Assembly: GCA_963765375.1 (NCBI GenBank)
Contig: CAVXVZ010000010.1
Location: 186,001 to 250,000 of the forward strand
Reading direction: 5' to 3'
Source: Roseiarcus sp963765375
GTDB lineage: Bacteria; Pseudomonadota; Alphaproteobacteria; Rhizobiales; Beijerinckiaceae
DNA: 64,000 nt
Every line of letters begins with the position of its first letter. Position 1 is the first letter of the stretch. Both the position numbers and the translations under genes were made by a program. Shown here piece after piece: positions 60,970 through 64,000 of this stretch. The notes beneath the pieces were generated by a model. That model worked only from the letters and a program-made list of their open reading frames with translations. It did not search any database and was not told the origin of the DNA.

Positions 60970-62151
60970 TCAGCCGAATACGCGCGTCAGCGTTCCGACG
61001 GTTATGTGCGGCCAGCTGAAATTGGGCTTCGGAGCGGCCGCCAGCAGAATCGGGAAATTCAAGAGCACCATCTGAGCGTACTGCAGCTGGAGGAAGCTTT
61101 CCCGCCGCTTCGGATGGCTGACCGTCGTGATCCAGAACGTCGCATAGACAAGCGCCGAGTCCGCGTTCGTCACCAGGAACGGGATGTTCTCGATGCCGCC
61201 GCCGCCGTCGGGGACCGCAACGACGACGGTAGGCGTCGCCTGGTTCGGCGTCGTGCCGAACGTGATCGGCGTCTGCGAGGCAATATTGAGCGCCACCCCC
61301 TCGAACGTGAAGCCATCGACCTGCTGCTGTGCAACGACTTCCTGCAGCAATGTGATCGGATCGTTGACCAGGTCTTGGATCAGCACGCCGCCGATGTCCG
61401 GCGGCAGCGGGATTGCGGGAACGTTGCCGAACGGCGTCCGCGGATTGGTCGCCGATGCAGCGTTGGTGATCGTGTACTGGGTGAAGCCATGCGCCGGCGC
61501 CGGCGGCGGCGGGGGCGGCAGATTGAATTCGGCCGTCCCGGGCGCGAAGATCGGCGCGTTCACGGCGAACGGCGTGCTGTTGAAGGACGGAAAGATTGAA
61601 CCGTTGTAAGCCGCGCTGGAGGTCGGCAGCGTCGGCGGGCCGGTGAACTTCTGGGCCGTCCCTTTCGCCAGTATGGCGTTGCCGTGAGGAATGGAGCCCA
61701 TGCGAAAGACGATGTCGTCCCCGGACGGCGGCTGCTCCGGCGGCGCGATTGTCGCCGGCTGGCGCGCCCAGATGCCCGGTTCAATGTGCAAGGCGCCGCC
61801 GGTCACGACGTCGCTGATCTGCTGCAGATAGGTCAGCCCGTAGAGCTCGATGTCGTCCATCCCGAAACCCCGGTTGGGGATCGCGGAGGAGATCGGGGTG
61901 AATTCTAGCGTCTCCTGAGTTTGATTCAGCTCGAGATAGAGGTTGGCGTTGCCCTCAAAGTCCGGGCGCGCGACGAGATTGAAGCCCGTGCCTTTCCAGG
62001 TGCCGGCCAGATCGGCGAGCAAGCCGAGGTTGGCGAGGACGGTCGTATTGTCTGGAGTTTTCCGGACCGACGGGACGCGGAGTTGAGGATCGGGTATGGC
62101 GTGCGCGGTGAACTTGGGAAGCGTGTTGGGAAGAGGTTTGGCGGTCGGCAT
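60970..62151 (-). CDS. Large lipocalin/nitrobindin-like protein of unknown function
   Basis: A 393-aa protein. Its N-terminal part LGLLADLAGTWKGTGFNLVA, RPDFEGNANLYLELNQTQET and LEFTPISSAIPNRGFG resembles the heme/fatty-acid-binding lipocalin-like (nitrobindin/THAP4-related) opening strand. The middle has a poly-Pro run (LPPPPPPAPAHG), and the C-terminus IPFLVTNADSALVYATFWIT then SWPHITVGTLTRVFG is strongly beta. No signal peptide is seen, so it seems cytoplasmic. ATG 62151 has GCAGGAGGG 7-8 nt upstream. The ligand and role are unknown. Confidence 0.6.
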   Translation of the reverse strand: MPTAKPLPNTLPKFTAHAIPDPQLRVPSVRKTPDNTTVLANLGLLADLAGTWKGTGFNLVARPDFEGNANLYLELNQTQETLEFTPISSAIPNRGFGMDDIELYGLTYLQQISDVVTGGALHIEPGIWARQPATIAPPEQPPSGDDIVFRMGSIPHGNAILAKGTAQKFTGPPTLPTSSAAYNGSIFPSFNSTPFAVNAPIFAPGTAEFNLPPPPPPAPAHGFTQYTITNAASATNPRTPFGNVPAIPLPPDIGGVLIQDLVNDPITLLQEVVAQQQVDGFTFEGVALNIASQTPITFGTTPNQATPTVVVAVPDGGGGIENIPFLVTNADSALVYATFWITTVSHPKRRESFLQLQYAQMVLLNFPILLAAAPKPNFSWPHITVGTLTRVFG

Positions 62152-62385
62152 AATATTCCCTCCTGCAATCAAAGAGTGACCCCCGCAGACGCGCGACACG
62201 ACGTACGTCGATGCGCGCCGCAAACATCGTCTGGGCGGGGACAGTCGGAATCAAGAAAAGGTCAGGCTCGCGTTACAAACGTATCAAGTAGATCGCGTGA
62301 CAACCAGATTGGGAGGACAAACCGAATTTGGCGAAAATGAACTCGACTAACAACCATAATCACGAAGGCGAATATTGTGCTCGCG

Positions 62386-62421
62386 CTTGAACAAAAAAGC
62401 AAGTCAATTTTTTTGTTCGAG
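62386..62421. terminator. A/T-rich bidirectional hairpin
   Basis: CTTGAACAAAAAA (62386-62398) pairs with TTTTTTGTTCGAG (ending 62421) through 13 base pairs including one G-T; the loop is about ten nt. An A6/T7 stem with a GC top resembles a bidirectional terminator or a small-RNA 3' end, yet the flanking genes diverge from here. Confidence 0.4.
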
Positions 62422-62427
62422 GCCGCG

Positions 62428-62443
62428 TGTGATCCCGGTCACA
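62428..62443. promoter_or_regulatory. CRP/FNR-superfamily binding site
   Basis: TGTGATCCCGGTCACA is TGTGA-N6-TCACA, an exact match to the CRP half-site consensus with correct spacing. It is about 300 nt from both flanking start codons, so upstream activation of either is conceivable. Confidence 0.45.
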
Positions 62444-62745
62444 GTATTCGGGCGACGCGAGCCCGGCGCGCTCCAGCGACGCTCCCTCCTTTTACTGCTG
62501 ACGCGCGTTTTACTTTTGACTCTGATTGGCTGCGACGAGCCCATTCAGCGACCCCTGCCTTGTCGCGCGGAACGCGGTTGGCGAAATCCTTCAGGCAGGC
62601 ATCCTCGGGAGGCGGGCGCTCCCTGCTTCGCCGAGCGTGCGGAGTCTTGGCGCGCGGCTCGATCTCGGACGGACAGCGCGCGTCGCCTCCTGACTGAACT
62701 TGTTGTAGGATTTCCGACGACCGATGGTCGACCGGGAGTCCTTCG

Positions 62746-63219
62746 ATGGCCGTTCGCCGCGCGCCGATCCTGGCGAAGATCCCGCCGCCGGCTCAGTTCG
62801 CGCTGACGTTTCTGGTTGGAGTGGGGCTCGATCGGCTCATGCCGTGGCGGCCGGCTTGGATGACGATGCAGATGGTGCACTGGGCGGGCTTTGCGCTTAC
62901 GCTCTCCGGCTGTTCGCTCGCCGCGGCCGCGGCGGGACGGTTCGTGCTCCGGCGCACGACGCTCCATCCGACCGGTGAGCCGGCGCATCTCGTCGTCACG
63001 GGCGCGCACGCATGGTCGCGCAACCCGATGTATCTGTCCTTGACGGCCGTCTACATCGGTTTGGCGCTCGCGCTTGGGAGAGCCTGGCCGTTGATTCTCG
63101 CGATTCTTCCGTGGGCTTCGATGAACTGGGGCGTGATCCCGTTCGAGGAGGCGCGCCTTAGCGAAACCTTCGGCCGGAACTACGCCGGCTATTGTCGGGA
63201 AGTCCGGCGCTGGATTTGA
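62746..63219 (+). CDS. Isoprenylcysteine carboxyl methyltransferase family membrane protein
   Basis: A 157-aa integral membrane protein with four helices and the ICMT/PEMT C-terminal motif: LVVTGAHAWSRNPMYLSLTA, then YIGLALALGRAWPLILAILP, IPFEEARLSETFGRNYAGYC. RNPMY and the E-E-A-x-L-x-x-x-F-G-x-x-Y pattern bind SAM at the membrane face. Bacterial members mostly act on unknown lipophilic substrates. It stands alone after the 594-nt divergent region. Confidence 0.9.
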   Translation: MAVRRAPILAKIPPPAQFALTFLVGVGLDRLMPWRPAWMTMQMVHWAGFALTLSGCSLAAAAAGRFVLRRTTLHPTGEPAHLVVTGAHAWSRNPMYLSLTAVYIGLALALGRAWPLILAILPWASMNWGVIPFEEARLSETFGRNYAGYCREVRRWI

Positions 63220-63368
63220 AGAGGCTGCGCCGTCAGTCGGGGGCCGCCGGCGGGTTCGCGGAAGCAAGGCCGCGGAGCTGGCGCGCATCAGCCCCGCCGT
63301 GACGGCGTGGCCTTACAAACGCCGCTCCGTTCCACAACGCTTGGAGCGATAACGCAAAGGAGAGCGAC

Positions 63369-63965
63369 ATGGCCAAGACACTCGTCATCGGCGCCGCTGG
63401 CCTCATCGGCGCGCGAGTGGTGAAGGCGCTCGGCAAGGAGCATTGCATTCCCGCCTCGCGCAATTCCGGCGAGAACGTCGATATTTCCGATCCGAAATCG
63501 CTCGCCGCGCTATTCGAACGCGTTGGGGAGCTGGATGGGATTGTCTGCACGGGCGGAGCGGCCTGGTACAAGCCGTGGGATCAGCTGACCGACGAGGACT
63601 GGACGTTTTCTCTCGCCAACAAGCTGATGGGGCAGGTCAATGTCGCGCGCTACGGCGTGAAGTCTGTCCGGCCTGGCGGCGCGATCACGCTCACCACCGG
63701 CCTGGCGTCGCAATATCCCTCTCCGGGGAGCGCCGCCATCACCACCGTGAACGCCGCCGTCGAGGCCTTCGTGCGCGCCGCCGCCGCGGAGCCGTCGATT
63801 TCCGTGCGGGTGAACGCGGTCTCGCCGGGCTGGGTCGCCGAGACGCTGCAACAGATGGGGCGCGATCCAGCGGGCGGAATTCCGGCGGCGGATGTCGCGC
63901 AGGTCGTCGTGCGCCAGCTGCGCGAGGGCGCGAGCGGTTCGGTCGCGCCGGCCGCGAAAGTCTGA
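63369..63965 (+). CDS. Short SDR-fold protein lacking the YxxxK motif
   Basis: A 198-aa Rossmann protein: MAKTLVIGAAGLIGARVVKA with a GxxGxxG-like motif, SRNSGENVDISDPKSL, GIVCTGGAAWYKPWDQLTDE and VNAVSPGWVAETLQQMGRDP. The catalytic Tyr-x-x-x-Lys is absent (AAITTVNAAVEAF at that place), as in the short YbbO/CsgA-like SDR subgroup annotated as short chain dehydrogenases. Ribosome binding site AAAGGAGAG 5-6 nt upstream. Redox activity is uncertain. Confidence 0.85.
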   Translation: MAKTLVIGAAGLIGARVVKALGKEHCIPASRNSGENVDISDPKSLAALFERVGELDGIVCTGGAAWYKPWDQLTDEDWTFSLANKLMGQVNVARYGVKSVRPGGAITLTTGLASQYPSPGSAAITTVNAAVEAFVRAAAAEPSISVRVNAVSPGWVAETLQQMGRDPAGGIPAADVAQVVVRQLREGASGSVAPAAKV

Positions 63966-64000
63966 GAGGCTTCATCACGACCGAGGCGATGGCGGCGCAA

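Larger units (their letters stand above)
62152..62745. other. 594-nt divergent intergenic region
   Basis: Between the lipocalin-like gene (minus) and the ICMT-like gene (plus). It holds an A/T hairpin at 62386-62421, a perfect CRP-type half-site pair at 62428-62443, and a TTTTACT...TTTTACTTTTGACT stretch near 62490-62520. No supported gene is seen. Confidence 0.6.

Overview
The window is about 64 kb of high-GC DNA (mostly NNC/NNG codons, start-stop overlaps of the ATGA or GTGA type in many gene pairs) from an alphaproteobacterium, most likely a member of the Hyphomicrobiales (Rhizobiales). The evidence is the topA...rnr-DUF983-Nudix order, the nusB-ribH pair, yajC-secD-secF followed by two complex-I-assembly-factor-like genes, TrmFO, a DUF1127 protein, a CheB-CheR-HWE kinase with a separate receiver, and a PmtA-type phospholipid methyltransferase. 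Genus cannot be fixed from the sequence alone. No rRNA, tRNA, CRISPR array or prophage was seen.

Left part (1-11 kb). After the tail of a clan-AA aspartic protease and dusA comes a carbohydrate-acquisition cluster. It holds a ThDP enzyme, a D-2-hydroxyacid-dehydrogenase-fold protein without the usual arginine, a LacI-type regulator with a one-base frameshift, a CUT2-type ABC importer (binding protein, permease, single-domain ATPase) and a ketose 3-epimerase-like enzyme whose metal ligands match D-tagatose 3-epimerase. An IS630-family element (3296-4423, TA target duplication, programmed -1 frameshift at A8) sits between the first two enzyme genes. No kinase or aldolase is present.

Middle part (11-38 kb). 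Housekeeping genes (pyrB, topA, rnr, nusB, ribH, yidD, an IscU-like scaffold, hisI, suhB, fhs) are interspersed with accessory cargo: DUF1810, SDRs, a VapBC pair, VOC, GNAT, a 1183-aa CheB/CheR/PAS/HWE kinase with its receiver, a patatin, a CBS protein, a D-xylose-1-dehydrogenase-like SDR and a stranded TamB-like fragment. The most unusual signal is a dispersed promoter-leader cassette. Copies upstream of pyrB (12.1-12.4 kb) and of the xylose-dehydrogenase-like SDR (33.3-33.6 kb) share a promoter (TTGCSA, 17 bp, TATRSS), a leader and a small ORF with a gap-free conserved N-terminus of about 35 codons. A truncated third copy lies at 45.5 kb.

Right part (38-64 kb). Here are a heterodimeric methylmalonyl-CoA mutase (mutA/scpA), DUF1127, trmFO, a branched-chain-amino-acid-type ABC operon whose two ATPases are fused in one polypeptide, an EamA exporter, a second toxin-antitoxin pair with a clear palindromic operator, the yajC-secDF block, an aquaporin, an ABC-F gene broken by a single-base insertion, an exported chorismate-lyase-like protein, a 2,4-dienoyl-CoA-reductase-like SDR, a large lipocalin-like protein, an ICMT-like methyltransferase and a short SDR. 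The 594-nt divergent region before the ICMT gene contains a perfect CRP-type half-site pair and an A/T hairpin but no convincing gene.
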